From positions 1 through 64,000 of the forward strand of contig JAIXWF010000015.1 of NCBI GenBank assembly GCA_027482185.1: 64,000 nucleotides of DNA, given 5' to 3'. The notes below the pieces were generated by a model, which did not search any database, was not told the origin of the DNA, and saw only the letters and a list, made by a program, of their open reading frames with translations. The position numbers and the translations under genes are program-made. Shown piece by piece: positions 35,505 through 45,519 of this stretch. The stretch comes from Opitutaceae bacterium (GTDB lineage: Bacteria; Verrucomicrobiota; Verrucomicrobiia; Opitutales; Opitutaceae). How positions within the stretch are numbered: position 1 is the first letter of the stretch; each line of letters opens with the position of its first letter.

Positions 35505-35616
35505 AAAAAAAACGGCCTGGGCGGGAGGTAACCCACGTCGCAAGCCGGCCGCGGACGGTCACAAACCGGACCGGTCCTTACAAGATTAAACATTGTGGCG
35601 ACACTTGGAGGACCGG
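35505..35616 (-). promoter_or_regulatory. Structured leader upstream of pilM: two hairpins and a U8 tract
   Basis: Minus-strand order: stem CCGGTCC/GGACCGG with inner ACAA/TTGT (35571-35616), then a second imperfect hairpin (35513-35551; CGGCC/GGCCG plus TGGG/CCCA with an 11-nt bulge) followed at once by eight T (35505-35512). The T-run is 61 nt before the pilM ATG. This could be a leader attenuator or the end of an upstream short RNA. The stem next to the T-run is weak, so confidence is limited. No known riboswitch core is recognised. Confidence 0.4.
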
Positions 35617-35754
35617 CCATTTACGGAATCTTGAGCAGCGCCGCGAATCGGCGGTGGTACCGACCCGAATCCGCCGCTCCGGGAGTTTCCGTCGCGAAAC
35701 GAATCCAAGCCGCGAAACCGGTGAAAGCCCCCGGTCCGCGAACGGCCAAAACCG

Positions 35755-35789
35755 CCAAAAAAAGAAACCCGCCGCAGACCGCGGCGGGT
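35755..35789 (-). terminator. Intrinsic terminator of the bS22/COX24-like gene
   Basis: Minus strand: 9-bp stem ACCCGCCGC / GCGGCGGGT (35767-35789), 5-nt loop, then TTCTTTTTTTGG. Located about 40 nt after the stop at 35830. Confidence 0.85.
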
Positions 35790-35829
35790 GAAAGGGGAAA
35801 CGAACGATCGGCGGCCGGCGGCCGCGCGA

Positions 35830-35931
35830 TCACTTCTGCCACGTACGCTTCTTGTGGCGATTCGCTTTCAAGCGCTTGCGGCGCTTGTGCTTGTTCATCT
35901 TCAGACGGCGTTTCTTTTTCAGGTTGCCCAT
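35830..35931 (-). CDS. Tiny basic bS22/COX24 (AURKAIP1)-like ribosome-associated protein
   Basis: 33 residues, over half Lys/Arg, starting [20 protein letters not shown] and ending KKRTWQK. The MxKKKRRxKMxKHKxRKRLKxxRxxKR pattern is that of the AURKAIP1/COX24 domain and of the small mycobacterial ribosomal protein bS22, which binds rRNA of the small subunit. Size, composition and a perfect terminator just downstream support a real gene. No membrane or signal features. It lies between the pilM leader and the addA-like gene (71 nt downstream of addA's stop). Ribosomal role is inference from family pattern. Confidence 0.8.
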   Translation of the reverse strand: MGNLKKKRRLKMNKHKRRKRLKANRHKKRTWQK

Positions 35932-36001
35932 GGTGGTTGAAAGTTGGCGAACGGTCACCCTGCGGAGCCGCTTCGGGAGTGTAAAGCCCGAATTTGGGAC
36001 G

Positions 36002-39000
36002 TCACCGGCCGCGCGCCGGCACCTCGGTCCAGGCGCCGGCCGCGCTGGCAAAGACCCAGCGTTTGACGGTCGCGCGCGGGAAAAAAACGGCGAGGCAATC
36101 CCCGTAGGCGTGCAACTGCGGCGCGTAGAGCCCGGCCAAGCGGACCAGCAGGTCCGTATCCGTTTCGCCGGCACGGCGGCGGTTCGTCTTCCAGTCCACG
36201 ACCCAGACTTCGCCGCCCGCGCGATCGTGCAGCACGAGATCCATGACGCCGTCGATCCACGCCTCCGCGCGCAACGGGGCGAACACACCGAGTTCCGCCA
36301 ACCGCTCCCAGCGCGGATCCCGCAGGACCGGCCACGCCGGACCGGCGCGGAACAGTTCCCATTCCCGCCGGCCGCGCTCGCCGAAACCGAGCCGGTCCGC
36401 CTCCGCCAGGAAACCGGCGACATGGGCCGTCACGACGGACTCGGCCGCAGTCCACGGCAGAAACTCCAGCATGCCGTGCCACCACAGGCCGTATTCGATC
36501 GCTTCCTCGGACGAAGGCGCCCGGCGCAGATCTTCCCCGCTTTCGTGGCCGGCAGCCCGCGTCCGGTCCGGCTCGTGGGCGAGTTCGTGCGGCAACAAGC
36601 GTTCGGGCAACGGCGGCAACGGTTCCGCCTCCGCGGGTTCGCCCGGCGAATCGGGCCCGCGGCGCGTGTCCGTGGGCGGGGCCGGCGGCGGGGGCGGGAC
36701 CGGCACGGCCGACAGATCGGACCACGAATCCAAATCGGCCGACCAAAGTTCGGCAAAGCTCGGCGTTTCGCGCTGCCGGCCGCCGAAGCCGGCGAGCCAC
36801 GGCACAAGCAGGCCCTCCCGCGGACGAGTAAGCGTGACGTAGAGCAAACGGATCAGTTCGCGCACGCGCTCATGGTCGCGCGCCGCGCGGGTTTCGGCCG
36901 GCAGACTCGAAGCGTTGAAGAAAACGCGGACTCCGGCCGGATCCCGCACCAGTTTCAACCCGCGCTCCGGGGCCTGGCCGATGCCCCGCCAAAGACCGAG
37001 CACGATCACCACCGGCCATTCGAGGCCCTTCGCCGAATGGGAAGTCAGGAGGTTGATCGACGACGCACTCGGTCGCCCCGCGGGCCGGCCCGTGTCGAGC
37101 CCGCGGCGAAGTTCGTCCAACCATTCCCGCAAACCCGCGCCTTCCAGGCCGGCCGCATCGGCCTCCGCCAGCAAACGCTCCAGTTCCTCGCCAGCCCCAC
37201 CCGCCGGATCCGCCCACGCCGCCTTGGCGGCCAACCCTGTCGCCGCGGCCAAATCGCGCACGTAGTCGCCCAGCGCTTGCCCGGCGTCGTCGCGCCGACC
37301 GATGAAGTTTCGCACGGTCGCGAGAGCGCCGGCCAACGGTTCCGGATGCTGATCCGGCTCCTGCCAGGAAAAAGCGCCCAACCGGCGCAATTCGGCCGCG
37401 AGCAATGCGTCGCTGACGCCGAAGATCTCCCGCAGCACACCGGTCCACTCGAAGCCGTCGTCCGGGTTGGCGCACACGGCCAGCAGACCCGTAAGCCACG
37501 CGTACGCCGGGTTGTCGCCGGCCCGCGCCCGACGGGACTGCAGGGCGACCTCCAGACCCGCGCTTTCGAAGGCGCGCCGGGCCTCGGCCAGCCAGTCGTT
37601 CCGCGGCGCCAGCACGGCCACATCCCCCCACGTGCGCACCCCGAGTGCCTCCGGTCCGGCGGCGCGCAGCCAAGCCGCGACCTGGCGCGCCTCCTCCGCC
37701 AGCCAGCCACCGACACCCGACGGAGCCGCGGCCGGAGCCTGGAGCGGCAGGCGCCGCACCCAGCCGGCGCGGTTCGCCGGCCCGGGCACCAACGGCACAT
37801 ACGGGACCTGCAGGTACGGCGCCGGCGCACCGGGCGCGGGCGGCAAACCGAGGTTCTCCGGGCGATCCGGTCCGAAGGCCGCCGGCAGCGACGCGTTGAG
37901 CGCCGCGACGACGGCGTGCGGCGTGCGGAACGTCACGTCGAACTCCAGGCATTCGCCGCCGTCGCCACGGCGATAGGCCCCGACGTGGCGCACAAAATTC
38001 CCGAGGTCGGCACGGCTGCCGTAGATCGCCTGCTGGCCGTCGCCGACGAGGCAGAAATGGCCGGGTCGCGGCGGGGCGGCGCCCGGCGTGCCCGGCCAAG
38101 TCCCGCGCGGGGCGCCGGGCGGACGGGCGAGTTCGACCAGCACCGCGAATTGCTGCGGGTCGGTGTCCTGCGCCTCGTCGAGCACGATCCGCCAGCCTTC
38201 CGCGCGTATCCGGTCCAGTGTGACGTCGTCGCCCAGCACGGCGAGCGCCGCCTCGATCTGGTCGGCGTAGGTCTGGATACCGCGGGTGAAGCGCCAGCGG
38301 CGGTAGCGTTCCGCCAACTCGGCCGCCAGCCGCGCCGCCGCCGCCGCCAGCCAGCGCTCGAGCGGGGCCATCCACACGCCGGCGCATTCGGCCACGGCCC
38401 CCGCCGCACCGACCGGCCGGTACAGCGGGAGAAAATCGCGCCCCGCCCATGCGCTTGCCCAGACCCGGGCGCGTTCCTGGCTCGCGAGGATGTTGGCGGC
38501 GCCCCGCCCTTTCGCCGGCAGCGCCAGCAGCTGTTCAAGGGCCGCCGCGGACGGCGGCGTCGCCGGTCCAGGGCCCGGCCCTGCCAAAAGCTGCGTCGCC
38601 GCGGCGTGGTCGAGGCTGCGCGCCAGCGGAAAAACGTCCTCGAGGGGCAGGTGGCGCAGCCACGCCGCCATCTCGGCGGGGCCCAACGCCGCAAAGGTCA
38701 TCGGGTCCGTCTCGACGAATTCCTCCCATTGCACGTCGTCGCCGTCGGTCACGACGGACGGGTTGAGGTTGATGCCGATCGTCTGGCCGTGGGTCCGGGC
38801 CAGCTGGAGGCAGAAGCTGTGGATGGTGCCGAAGAACGCGCGATCGAGATGCTCAAGCGGCGCCGGGTCGGCGCGCCCGGCGGCGGCGAGCCGCCGCTGC
38901 AAGACCTGGCGGGCGCGCTGGCCGATCTGGCCCGCGGCCTTCTTGGTGTAGGTGACGACGGCGGTCCGCCGCAGGCGTTCGGCGGCGCCGGGTCCCAGCG

Positions 39001-39130
39001 CGATCGCCGCCAGCCGTTCGGAAATCGCGGTAGTTTTGCCCGAGCCGGCATTCGCGCTGACCGCGAAATTGACGTCGCACTCGTCGCGGAAACGCGCCCG
39101 CGCCCGCCAGTCGGACGGCAACTCACTCAT
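36002..39130 (-). CDS. addA: UvrD/RecB-like helicase-nuclease, AddA type
   Basis: 1042 residues; superfamily 1A helicase with a C-terminal PD-(D/E)XK nuclease, expected to process double-strand breaks. Walker A GSGKTT at 29-34 ([16 protein letters not shown]), motif Ia [12 protein letters not shown], Walker [15 protein letters not shown], motif [18 protein letters not shown], motif [21 protein letters not shown] and [16 protein letters not shown]. The nuclease end has [14 protein letters not shown] and WVVDWKTN. It overlaps the upstream addB-like gene by 8 nt, the gene order addB-addA seen in AddAB systems. Shorter than Bacillus AddA (about 1230), mainly in inserted domains. RecB is less likely because no recC or recD is present. 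Confidence 0.88.
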   Translation of the reverse strand: MSELPSDWRARARFRDECDVNFAVSANAGSGKTTAISERLAAIALGPGAAERLRRTAVVTYTKKAAGQIGQRARQVLQRRLAAAGRADPAPLEHLDRAFFGTIHSFCLQLARTHGQTIGINLNPSVVTDGDDVQWEEFVETDPMTFAALGPAEMAAWLRHLPLEDVFPLARSLDHAAATQLLAGPGPGPATPPSAAALEQLLALPAKGRGAANILASQERARVWASAWAGRDFLPLYRPVGAAGAVAECAGVWMAPLERWLAAAAARLAAELAERYRRWRFTRGIQTYADQIEAALAVLGDDVTLDRIRAEGWRIVLDEAQDTDPQQFAVLVELARPPGAPRGTWPGTPGAAPPRPGHFCLVGDGQQAIYGSRADLGNFVRHVGAYRRGDGGECLEFDVTFRTPHAVVAALNASLPAAFGPDRPENLGLPPAPGAPAPYLQVPYVPLVPGPANRAGWVRRLPLQAPAAAPSGVGGWLAEEARQVAAWLRAAGPEALGVRTWGDVAVLAPRNDWLAEARRAFESAGLEVALQSRRARAGDNPAYAWLTGLLAVCANPDDGFEWTGVLREIFGVSDALLAAELRRLGAFSWQEPDQHPEPLAGALATVRNFIGRRDDAGQALGDYVRDLAAATGLAAKAAWADPAGGAGEELERLLAEADAAGLEGAGLREWLDELRRGLDTGRPAGRPSASSINLLTSHSAKGLEWPVVIVLGLWRGIGQAPERGLKLVRDPAGVRVFFNASSLPAETRAARDHERVRELIRLLYVTLTRPREGLLVPWLAGFGGRQRETPSFAELWSADLDSWSDLSAVPVPPPPPAPPTDTRRGPDSPGEPAEAEPLPPLPERLLPHELAHEPDRTRAAGHESGEDLRRAPSSEEAIEYGLWWHGMLEFLPWTAAESVVTAHVAGFLAEADRLGFGERGRREWELFRAGPAWPVLRDPRWERLAELGVFAPLRAEAWIDGVMDLVLHDRAGGEVWVVDWKTNRRRAGETDTDLLVRLAGLYAPQLHAYGDCLAVFFPRATVKRWVFASAAGAWTEVPARGR

Positions 39131-41990
39131 CGGCGACCTCCTGCACGGCGGCGGGAAACGTAAGCGCGAATTTGCGCGCCAGCACCGCGGCGGGAATCGG
39201 GCTGCACGCCGTCGGCCACGGCGCCCCCGCGGGGGCGTAGTCCGAGCGGTCCGGGGTCAGCGCGCCGTAAACGCCGCGGCGCAGCGCGTCGCCGAGCCAC
39301 GCCAGACGGCCGAGGGCGCCGTCCAGTTCGTCGAGGCGAAGCTCCGAGACCGCCCCGGGCTCGGGTTTGATCATACGGACGCGCCCGCCGGCGATCCCAA
39401 GCGAACGCACGGCGGCCAGGTAAACGCCGAGTTGGAGCGACGCTCCGCTCCGGGCCATGCGGGCGGCCGAAAGCTCGGTGTCGCTGCCGGTTTTGAAATC
39501 GATGATGTCGACCTGCGCGCCCCGCCAGGCCGGACGATCAAGCCGCACGAGGTCGAGGCGGCCCGCGATGGGCAACTGCAACCCGCCGAACTCAAGCCGG
39601 GCCCCGGCAGGAAGCCAAGTTTCCGCGGCCACATAGGGCCCGGCGTCGAGCGCCAAGGCGTTCCCGAGCAGCACGCGGCACACCCGCGCCAACTCCTCGG
39701 CGCACGAATCCCAATAGCGGTTCTCCGGCCACTCCCGCCGCACCGCAGCCAAGGCCGTCTCGAGCCGGGACCAGGCCTCGTCGGAGCTCGGCATTTCGCC
39801 GAAGCCGCGCCCCGCGGGTCCGCCCGGCTGCAGGACGGCGGCGAGAATTTCATGCGCCCGCTGGCCGAGGGCTTTCCGACGGTTGCGGGCAAACGGTTCC
39901 CAGCCCACCGGCCGCACGCGCAGCACGGCTTCGAACCAAAGTTCCGCCGGATCCTGCACGCCCCGCTCGATCAGGCGCGCCGGCAACCGCTCCGGCGTGA
40001 TCGCCGCCGGATCGCCCGCGAAGAAAAACTCGTCGAACGGTCGGTCCCCGTCGCGCCGCCCGGCCCATATCGCCCGCCACGCAGCGTCGTCCTCGACCGG
40101 TTCCGGCACCTCCGCCCGCACCAGCCGCGGCAGCAATGCCTCGGGAGCGTCGTCCGGACCCGCGCGGCCCTGGGCGCGGAGGATCGATTCCAGCCAGCGG
40201 TTCGGCGACTGCGGCGCTTCCGGATCCTCGGGCAGGCTGGCGGACGCGGAAAAGACTATGCCGTCGCGGGCGTCGCGCGCCAGCGCCGCGTAGCCCGCCC
40301 GCTCCAGCGCCGCGCGTTCGTCGGCGGTCAGCAGGCCCGGGCCGGCGCCGGCGAGCGCCGCGCGGTCGGCGTCGGTGAGCCAGCAGCTCGCTTCCTCGCG
40401 GCGCGGCCAGAGGCCGGCGTTGGCCTCGGTGAAAACGACGTGCGACCACGCCAGCCCGGCGGCGCGCCGGCGGGTCGTGAGGGTGACGCGCGCAAATCCG
40501 GCGCGCACCGGCGGTTCCTCGGGCGCCTGGACAGCGGGGAGAAAAGAATCCAGCGCCGAGAGCACGATGGCGGCGGGATACGCGGCGGCATCCGGCGCGA
40601 AAATCCGCTCCAGCTGGTTCCAATAGTCGGGCGCGGCGAGGCCCAACGCCTGCGCCGCCGCCCGCACGCGCCCCAGGGCGCCGGCCACGGTGACTGTATC
40701 CGGCCAGTCGGGACAAAGGCTCCGCACGAAGGCCGCGAACGCCGGCTCGGCGGTCTCCCATTGCGGCAGGTGCGCGGCAACGCCGTGGGTCTGGCAGCGG
40801 TCGAAGCTGCGCTCGCAGGCGCGCCGCGCGGCCGCCAGCGGCACGGGCGCAAGGCCGTCCGCCTCGAGCCAAGGCCAAAGAGCGAGCAACCCGGCGACCG
40901 AGGAACCGTCGCGCCAGAAGGCGAGCAGAGAACGGTACAGCCCGACCTCGCTTTCGGGCTGGCCGGCGACGGGCAGCTGGTCGGCGAAGGGGATCCGCCG
41001 GCGCTCCAATTCGCGGACCAACGCCGCGCGCGCGGCGTCGCCCCGCGGAAAAACCACCGCGATGTTTTCCGCCCCCGCGGCGAGCAGCCGCGCGATCTCG
41101 CCGGCCACGAGCGCCATCTCGTCCCGCCGCGTGCGGCCGACGAGGACGCGCACCGCCGCGGCGTCGCCCTGCCCGCTTTCGAGCAAGGCCGCGGCCCCGG
41201 CGCCGGCGGTCGCCGGTTCGGGAAAGTCGACCGGCAGCGCCGCCGCGCCGAGCCGTTGCTCCCACCACGCGGTCCAGCGTTCGTCCGGCGAGGCGGAGCC
41301 GGCGAATTCCGGCAACGGCAGGACCAGCGCGACCTCGCGGCAACGGCGCACGAACGCGAGCACGTTGGCCGCTTCGCCGCCGGCCTCGGCCCCCAGACCG
41401 ACGACGAGCACCCGGCCGCGACGTTCGGCGTCGGGCGGGACGGCCGCGGCAACGCGGTGCGCTTCCGTCGCCGCAAAAACGTGGCCGAGCGCGTCGACCC
41501 AGCCGGCCAGCTCGCCGAACACCTCCCGCAACGGCACCAGGGGGAAATCCGCCGCCGCGCGACCGGCTTGCAGGAGCGCATCGAAATCGTCGAGCGCCCG
41601 CTCGGGATCGCTCTGCAGACTTTGCCAGAAACCCCAGGCGCGGCCGCCCGGCTCGGCCGCGGCCAACCGTCGCGCAATCGCCGCGCGGAGCCCGAAGAGC
41701 AGCACTTCCCGGCCGAGCGCGGGCCGGCCCGCCGCGGCGGCCGCGGCCCATTTCTTGCGCGCCAAGCCCGGGGTCAGGAACTCGACGCCGAGCAACGGCA
41801 CGCCTTCCCGGAGGCAACGTTGCTTCAGACCGTGCGCCTGGCCGCGGGTGGCGACGATCACGTAGCTCCGCGTCAGCCGCGCGGGCGCGGCTTCGAGCCA
41901 GGGACGGATCACCGCCAGCCAGGCGGCGTCCGCGTGCCGCGCGAGATGCAACTCGGGAATTCGGTTCAAGGCGGCGGCATGAACACGCAC
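39123..41990 (-). CDS. addB: PD-(D/E)XK nuclease protein, AddB/RexB type
   Basis: 955 residues, partner of the adjacent helicase. The N-terminus lacks a Walker A loop, as in RexB-like proteins; the C-terminus has the RecB-family nuclease core: [28 protein letters not shown], then a Q-rich [14 protein letters not shown] helix. No CxxC pair resembling the B. subtilis AddB iron-sulfur staple is seen after the nuclease motif. The start is GTG at 41990; an in-frame alternative downstream cannot be excluded. First gene of the two-gene addB-addA unit, divergent from the histidine kinase gene by 90 nt. Confidence 0.82.
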   Translation of the reverse strand: MRVHAAALNRIPELHLARHADAAWLAVIRPWLEAAPARLTRSYVIVATRGQAHGLKQRCLREGVPLLGVEFLTPGLARKKWAAAAAAGRPALGREVLLFGLRAAIARRLAAAEPGGRAWGFWQSLQSDPERALDDFDALLQAGRAAADFPLVPLREVFGELAGWVDALGHVFAATEAHRVAAAVPPDAERRGRVLVVGLGAEAGGEAANVLAFVRRCREVALVLPLPEFAGSASPDERWTAWWEQRLGAAALPVDFPEPATAGAGAAALLESGQGDAAAVRVLVGRTRRDEMALVAGEIARLLAAGAENIAVVFPRGDAARAALVRELERRRIPFADQLPVAGQPESEVGLYRSLLAFWRDGSSVAGLLALWPWLEADGLAPVPLAAARRACERSFDRCQTHGVAAHLPQWETAEPAFAAFVRSLCPDWPDTVTVAGALGRVRAAAQALGLAAPDYWNQLERIFAPDAAAYPAAIVLSALDSFLPAVQAPEEPPVRAGFARVTLTTRRRAAGLAWSHVVFTEANAGLWPRREEASCWLTDADRAALAGAGPGLLTADERAALERAGYAALARDARDGIVFSASASLPEDPEAPQSPNRWLESILRAQGRAGPDDAPEALLPRLVRAEVPEPVEDDAAWRAIWAGRRDGDRPFDEFFFAGDPAAITPERLPARLIERGVQDPAELWFEAVLRVRPVGWEPFARNRRKALGQRAHEILAAVLQPGGPAGRGFGEMPSSDEAWSRLETALAAVRREWPENRYWDSCAEELARVCRVLLGNALALDAGPYVAAETWLPAGARLEFGGLQLPIAGRLDLVRLDRPAWRGAQVDIIDFKTGSDTELSAARMARSGASLQLGVYLAAVRSLGIAGGRVRMIKPEPGAVSELRLDELDGALGRLAWLGDALRRGVYGALTPDRSDYAPAGAPWPTACSPIPAAVLARKFALTFPAAVQEVADE

Positions 41991-42013
41991 GACCGGGCCG
42001 AGTACAACCGCAT

Positions 42014-42042
42014 TTGCGACTGCGCAGATTCCGCAGCAAATT
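42014..42042 (+). promoter_or_regulatory. Possible promoter of the NarL-type kinase gene
   Basis: TTGCGA (42014-42019), 17-nt spacer, CAAATT (42037-42042) in the 90-nt divergent region between addB and the kinase. It ends 38 nt before the GTG start. Weak match. Confidence 0.35.
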
Positions 42043-42080
42043 TCAATTTACGGAAGCGCGGGCGGTGCCGAAGGTGACCC

Positions 42081-43685
42081 GTGCGACCGTCCCTCCGGCC
42101 CATCCCCTTGCGCGCCAGCCTCGGGCTGCGTTTCGCCCTCGTCGCCGTGGCGCTCTTTGCGCTCGCCGCCACGACGCTGTTTTTCGTCCAGCGCAGCCAG
42201 CGGAAGGCTTTCGATTCGCTGCTCGAATCGGAAACGCGGGAAAGGTCCCGGATGCTCGAGGAACTCGTGGAACTGACGGGGCAGGCGCTGCGCGACTTCA
42301 CGTCGGACTATTCCCAATGGGACGAGATGGTCGGTTTTCTCCGCCAGCCGAACCGCGAGTGGGCCGCCATCAACCTCGATGCCTCGATCAAGAACTTCAA
42401 ACTGCGCGGCGCCTGGGTGCTCAGGGTCGACGGATCGGTGGTGTACTCGACCGCCGGAGAAGCGCCGGCCCCGGAACCTCCCCTGCCCCTGCCCGCCCCG
42501 GCCCTGGCCGCGCTGCTGGCCGACCCCTCGGCCCGGCCGCCCTTTGTTCGCGCGGGCGGCGAGATCCTCGAACTCCATCTTGCGCCGATCGTGCCTTCGG
42601 CGGACACCACCCGCAGCTCCACTCCGCTCGGCTGGCTGCTCGCCGCCCGCTCCTGGGACCGGCCGCTGCTCGAGAAGATCGGCGAACTCATGCAGGGGCG
42701 CACCGCCCTCACCGCCACCCAAACCCCGCCGCCATCGGCCAAGGTGCACGGGATCGTCCTGCGGCACCCGTTTCGCGGTCTGTCGGGCGAGATCGTCGCC
42801 CACCTCGACTGCAGCATCGAAGCGGAGGAACTGAGAATCGCCGGCCAGCAGAACCGCGTCGTCTTCTGGGTCCTCGCCGCCACCGGTGTGAGCGCGGTGA
42901 TCCTCGCGATCTGGATCCCGTACGTGACCGTCCTGCGCCCGCTGCGCTCCGTCTCCGCAAGCCTCTCCACCGGCAATCCGAACCTCGTCGGGTCGCTCGG
43001 CGGGCGCACCGACGAACTCGGGCTCGTCGCCCAATCCGTCCAGACCGTGTTCGCCCAGCAGGCGGAACTGCAGGGCCTGCTCGCGGAACGCACCCGGCTC
43101 GGCCGCGATTTGCACGACGGCGTGATCCAAACGGTCTACGCGGCCGGCATGAATCTCGTCGCCGCCCGCAACGCCATCCGTTCCCGGCCGGCGGACGCCG
43201 AGCGGATTCTCGAGGAAACGCGCGCCGAACTGAACGCCTCGATCCGCGAACTGCGCACCTTCATCGACCAACTCGAACCCGAAACCTTGCCGGAACGCCC
43301 GCTGCCCGAGGCCATCGGCGCGGCGGCGCATTTGCTGCAGGGCATCCGGCCTTTCAATGCCCGGATTGAACTCGAGCCCGACGCTGTCGCCGCGCTCAAC
43401 CCGCAGCAGCGCCTGCATATCCTCGCGATCGCCCGCGAGGGGCTCAGCAACAGCGTCCGGCACAGCCGGGCGGCCGAGATCAGGGTCGCACTGCGCCGCT
43501 ACGGTCCGCATGCGGAGCTCGTGGTCTCGGACGATGGAGCCAATCCGCCCGCGCCGCCGACGGGCGCCAAGACCGGCCGCGGCATGGAGAACATCGCGGC
43601 CCGGGCCCGGGAACTTGGAGGCGAGCTGACGCTCCAGACCGGACCGCAGGGCGGCTTCGAGATCCGGCTCTGGTTCCCATATTGA
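42081..43685 (+). CDS. NarL-family sensor histidine kinase with CHASE4-like sensor
   Basis: 534 residues, GTG start preceded by AAGGTG, one of the few Shine-Dalgarno-like sites here. Two membrane spans (about 13-35 and about 258-283) flank a periplasmic domain beginning FTSDYSQWDEMVGFL, the CHASE4 signature. Then a HAMP-like linker, a HisKA_3 dimerisation motif GRDLHDGVIQTVYAAGMNL with the phospho-accepting His, and a HATPase_c (AIAREGLSNSVRHSRA; VVSDDGANPP; GRGMENIAARARELGG). Its probable cognate regulator is the LuxR-type gene at 44227, beyond the oppositely oriented rpsT. Ligand unknown. Confidence 0.9.
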   Translation: MRPSLRPIPLRASLGLRFALVAVALFALAATTLFFVQRSQRKAFDSLLESETRERSRMLEELVELTGQALRDFTSDYSQWDEMVGFLRQPNREWAAINLDASIKNFKLRGAWVLRVDGSVVYSTAGEAPAPEPPLPLPAPALAALLADPSARPPFVRAGGEILELHLAPIVPSADTTRSSTPLGWLLAARSWDRPLLEKIGELMQGRTALTATQTPPPSAKVHGIVLRHPFRGLSGEIVAHLDCSIEAEELRIAGQQNRVVFWVLAATGVSAVILAIWIPYVTVLRPLRSVSASLSTGNPNLVGSLGGRTDELGLVAQSVQTVFAQQAELQGLLAERTRLGRDLHDGVIQTVYAAGMNLVAARNAIRSRPADAERILEETRAELNASIRELRTFIDQLEPETLPERPLPEAIGAAAHLLQGIRPFNARIELEPDAVAALNPQQRLHILAIAREGLSNSVRHSRAAEIRVALRRYGPHAELVVSDDGANPPAPPTGAKTGRGMENIAARARELGGELTLQTGPQGGFEIRLWFPY

Positions 43686-43714
43686 TCGCGGCCCGAAGGC
43701 CGGGCCACGCCGAC

Positions 43715-43743
43715 AAAAAACCCCGGCCGGAATCCGGTCGGGG
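43715..43743 (-). terminator. Intrinsic terminator of rpsT
   Basis: Minus strand: CCCCGACCGG / CCGGCCGGGG stem (one G-T type mismatch pair), 3-nt loop, then TTTTTTG. It sits between the convergent kinase and rpsT genes and could also stop kinase transcripts as a weak hairpin. Confidence 0.85.
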
Positions 43744-43779
43744 TCGGAGCGTTGCGCTGCGGGGATCCCGCGCGAAACG

Positions 43780-44040
43780 TTACTTGGCGGCGAGGGCTTT
43801 GGCCGCGTGGGCCTTGCCGCGGGACGCAGCGTTCTTGTGCACCACGCCGGACTTCACGGCCTTGTCCATCGCCGAAGCGTATTCGGCCGCGGCGGTCTTG
43901 CCGGCGGCGACGTCCTTGGCGGCGATGAAGGCGTCGAGGCGCTTCCGCAGCGTCTTGAGGCGGGTTTTGACGCCACGGTTGCGTTCAGTAAGGCGCAGCG
44001 ACTTGCGGGCGGCTTTGATGGCGGATTTGGTGTTGGCCAT
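43780..44040 (-). CDS. rpsT: 30S ribosomal protein bS20
   Basis: 86 residues, basic, from MANTKSAIKAARKSLRLTER, the hallmark S20 N-terminus (NxKSAxKRxR) to RGKAHAAKALAAK. Binds 16S rRNA in the small subunit. The ATG at 44040 is chosen because the conserved N-terminus starts there; upstream in-frame codons are not conserved. A TTGACT at 44090-44095 on the minus strand could be its -35 element, without a convincing -10. Ends in a strong terminator at 43715-43743. Ala-rich C-terminus is normal. Confidence 0.95.
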   Translation of the reverse strand: MANTKSAIKAARKSLRLTERNRGVKTRLKTLRKRLDAFIAAKDVAAGKTAAAEYASAMDKAVKSGVVHKNAASRGKAHAAKALAAK

Positions 44041-44226
44041 GGTGGTGCGGAGATTCGAAGCTGGCCAAAAACTCAATTGCACGGGCGGGAGTCAAGGGTT
44101 TTGTCGGCCACGCTGGGTTTCGCCGCCGAAATCTTTCCTCTATTCCGTCCGAAATGTCCCGATGGGAAATCCTGGCTCGCTCTCGCCGAACGCAACCTTC
44201 ACACCCAACCCAACCCCTTCCCAGCC

Positions 44227-44898
44227 ATGACTGCCACCGCCGTTACCCCGATTCGCATTCTCCTCGTCGACGACAGCCAACTGGTCCGCCGCGGGATCAA
44301 GACCGTGCTGTCGGCCGAAACCGAACCGCCGCTCGAAGTCGTGGGCGAGGCCGGCAATGTGATCGAGGCCGTCAGCGAGAGTCTCCGTTTGAAACCGGAT
44401 GTCGTGCTGCTCGATGTTCGCCTGCCCGACGGCACGGGTTTCGACGCCTGCCGCGGGATCCTGCAAGCCTTGCCGGACACCAAGTTCCTCGTGCTTTCCT
44501 CGTATTCGAACGATTCCTACGTGTACGAGGCCGTCACGGCCGGCGTGCAGGGTTACCTGATGAAGGAAATCGATCCCGCGGGACTCGTGCAGGCCATCCA
44601 CGATGTCGCCGCCGGCCGTTCGATCCTCGATCCGGAAGCCACCAACCGCGTTTTCCGGCTGCTCCGCACAGGCGGCGCCAACGCGGGCGGCGCGGATCTT
44701 TCGATCCTCTCGCCCCAGGAACGCCGGGTCCTCGCCCTCGTGGCCACCGGATTGACCAACAAGGAAGTCGGCGAGAAACTCGGGCTCAGCGAGAACACCG
44801 TGAAGAACTATCTGGTGAACGTGTTCGAAAAGCTCCAGGTGAAGCGCCGCGCACAGGCCGCCGCGCTCTTCGTGCAGCAGTCGGGCGCCGAACGCTGA
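44227..44898 (+). CDS. LuxR/NarL-family response regulator
   Basis: 223 residues. Receiver domain about 9-125 with acidic pair VDD (15-16), phospho-acceptor Asp63 in VVLLDVRLPDG, Ser/Thr switch in LVLSSYSND and Lys in YLMKEID. C-terminal LuxR HTH about 155-215: LSPQERRVLALVATGLTNKEVGEKLGLSENTVKNYL. Should bind DNA as a dimer when phosphorylated by a HisKA_3 kinase, most likely the one encoded at 42081-43685. It lies upstream of the pilin triads (115 nt) in the same direction, so pilin control is possible but unproven. Confidence 0.92.
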   Translation: MTATAVTPIRILLVDDSQLVRRGIKTVLSAETEPPLEVVGEAGNVIEAVSESLRLKPDVVLLDVRLPDGTGFDACRGILQALPDTKFLVLSSYSNDSYVYEAVTAGVQGYLMKEIDPAGLVQAIHDVAAGRSILDPEATNRVFRLLRTGGANAGGADLSILSPQERRVLALVATGLTNKEVGEKLGLSENTVKNYLVNVFEKLQVKRRAQAAALFVQQSGAER

Positions 44899-45012
44899 GT
44901 CCGCCGGTTTGCACCTGCACCGGATGGTCTGTTCGGGCCTAGCGGCAACAGGTGCGAAATACGCCTGCGTCCGCCCCTAACTGTTCCGCTCCGCGTCCGA
45001 TAGGATGCGGAC

Positions 45013-45519
45013 ATGGATATCGGCCGCTTTCGTTCCGCCCCCCCCGCCGGCCGCCGCCCCGGATCGCGCGCCGGCTTCACGATCCTCGAAGTCGCGCTGG
45101 CCGGCTTCGTCATGGCCCTCGGCCTCGGGACCTCGATCGCCGCGCTGCAAAGCAGTTTCAAGGCTCTCGACGTCGCGCGAGACACCACCCTCGCCTCCCA
45201 GATTCTCCAGAGCGAGATGGAGCGGCTGCGCCTGATGGCGTGGAACAACCCGTCCACCGTGGCGGTGGACAGCATCTGCGAATTGCCCGCGACCGAAACC
45301 GTCGACCTCGCGGCGATGTTCGCGTCCGCCGCCGATCTCGCGGCGAAATTCACCGTCACGCGCGCCGTCACGACCGACTCGACCCGCCCCGCGGACGTGA
45401 AGCAGATCGTGATCTCCGTCCGCTGGCGCTCCATCGACGGCCGCACCCACGTCCGCTCCTTCCGCTCCATCTACGCCCGCAACGGACTTTATGATTACTA
45501 TTACACGGTTGCCCATTGA
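45013..45519 (+). CDS. Type IV prepilin-like protein, PilV type (triad A)
   Basis: 168 residues. Class III prepilin leader: 21-residue basic leader ending Gly21, then FTILEVALAGFVMALGLG with the +5 Glu (Glu26), the peptidase/methylase signature. The mature part is about 147 residues, the PilV/GspI size class. ATAGGA upstream of the ATG could act as a ribosome binding site. First of three overlapping or adjacent pilin-like genes; overlaps the next by 29 nt. It should be processed by a PilD-type peptidase encoded elsewhere. Confidence 0.8.
   Translation: MDIGRFRSAPPAGRRPGSRAGFTILEVALAGFVMALGLGTSIAALQSSFKALDVARDTTLASQILQSEMERLRLMAWNNPSTVAVDSICELPATETVDLAAMFASAADLAAKFTVTRAVTTDSTRPADVKQIVISVRWRSIDGRTHVRSFRSIYARNGLYDYYYTVAH

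Noticed and set aside
35444-35640. Cyclic-di-GMP (GEMM) riboswitch in the pilM leader
   Set aside because: Location and a GGGTTACC segment are suggestive, but the GEMM core (CACGCACAGGGCAAACC and GGGACGCAAAGCC-like parts) is not found.
35852-39163. An 1103-codon plus-strand frame opposite addA
   Set aside because: Arg/Pro/Gly-rich with no motif; the minus strand carries all helicase motifs.
36002-41990. AddAB pair as part of a defence island
   Set aside because: Neighbours are ribosomal, pilus and two-component genes with no restriction, CBASS or toxin genes; ordinary recombinational repair explains the pair.
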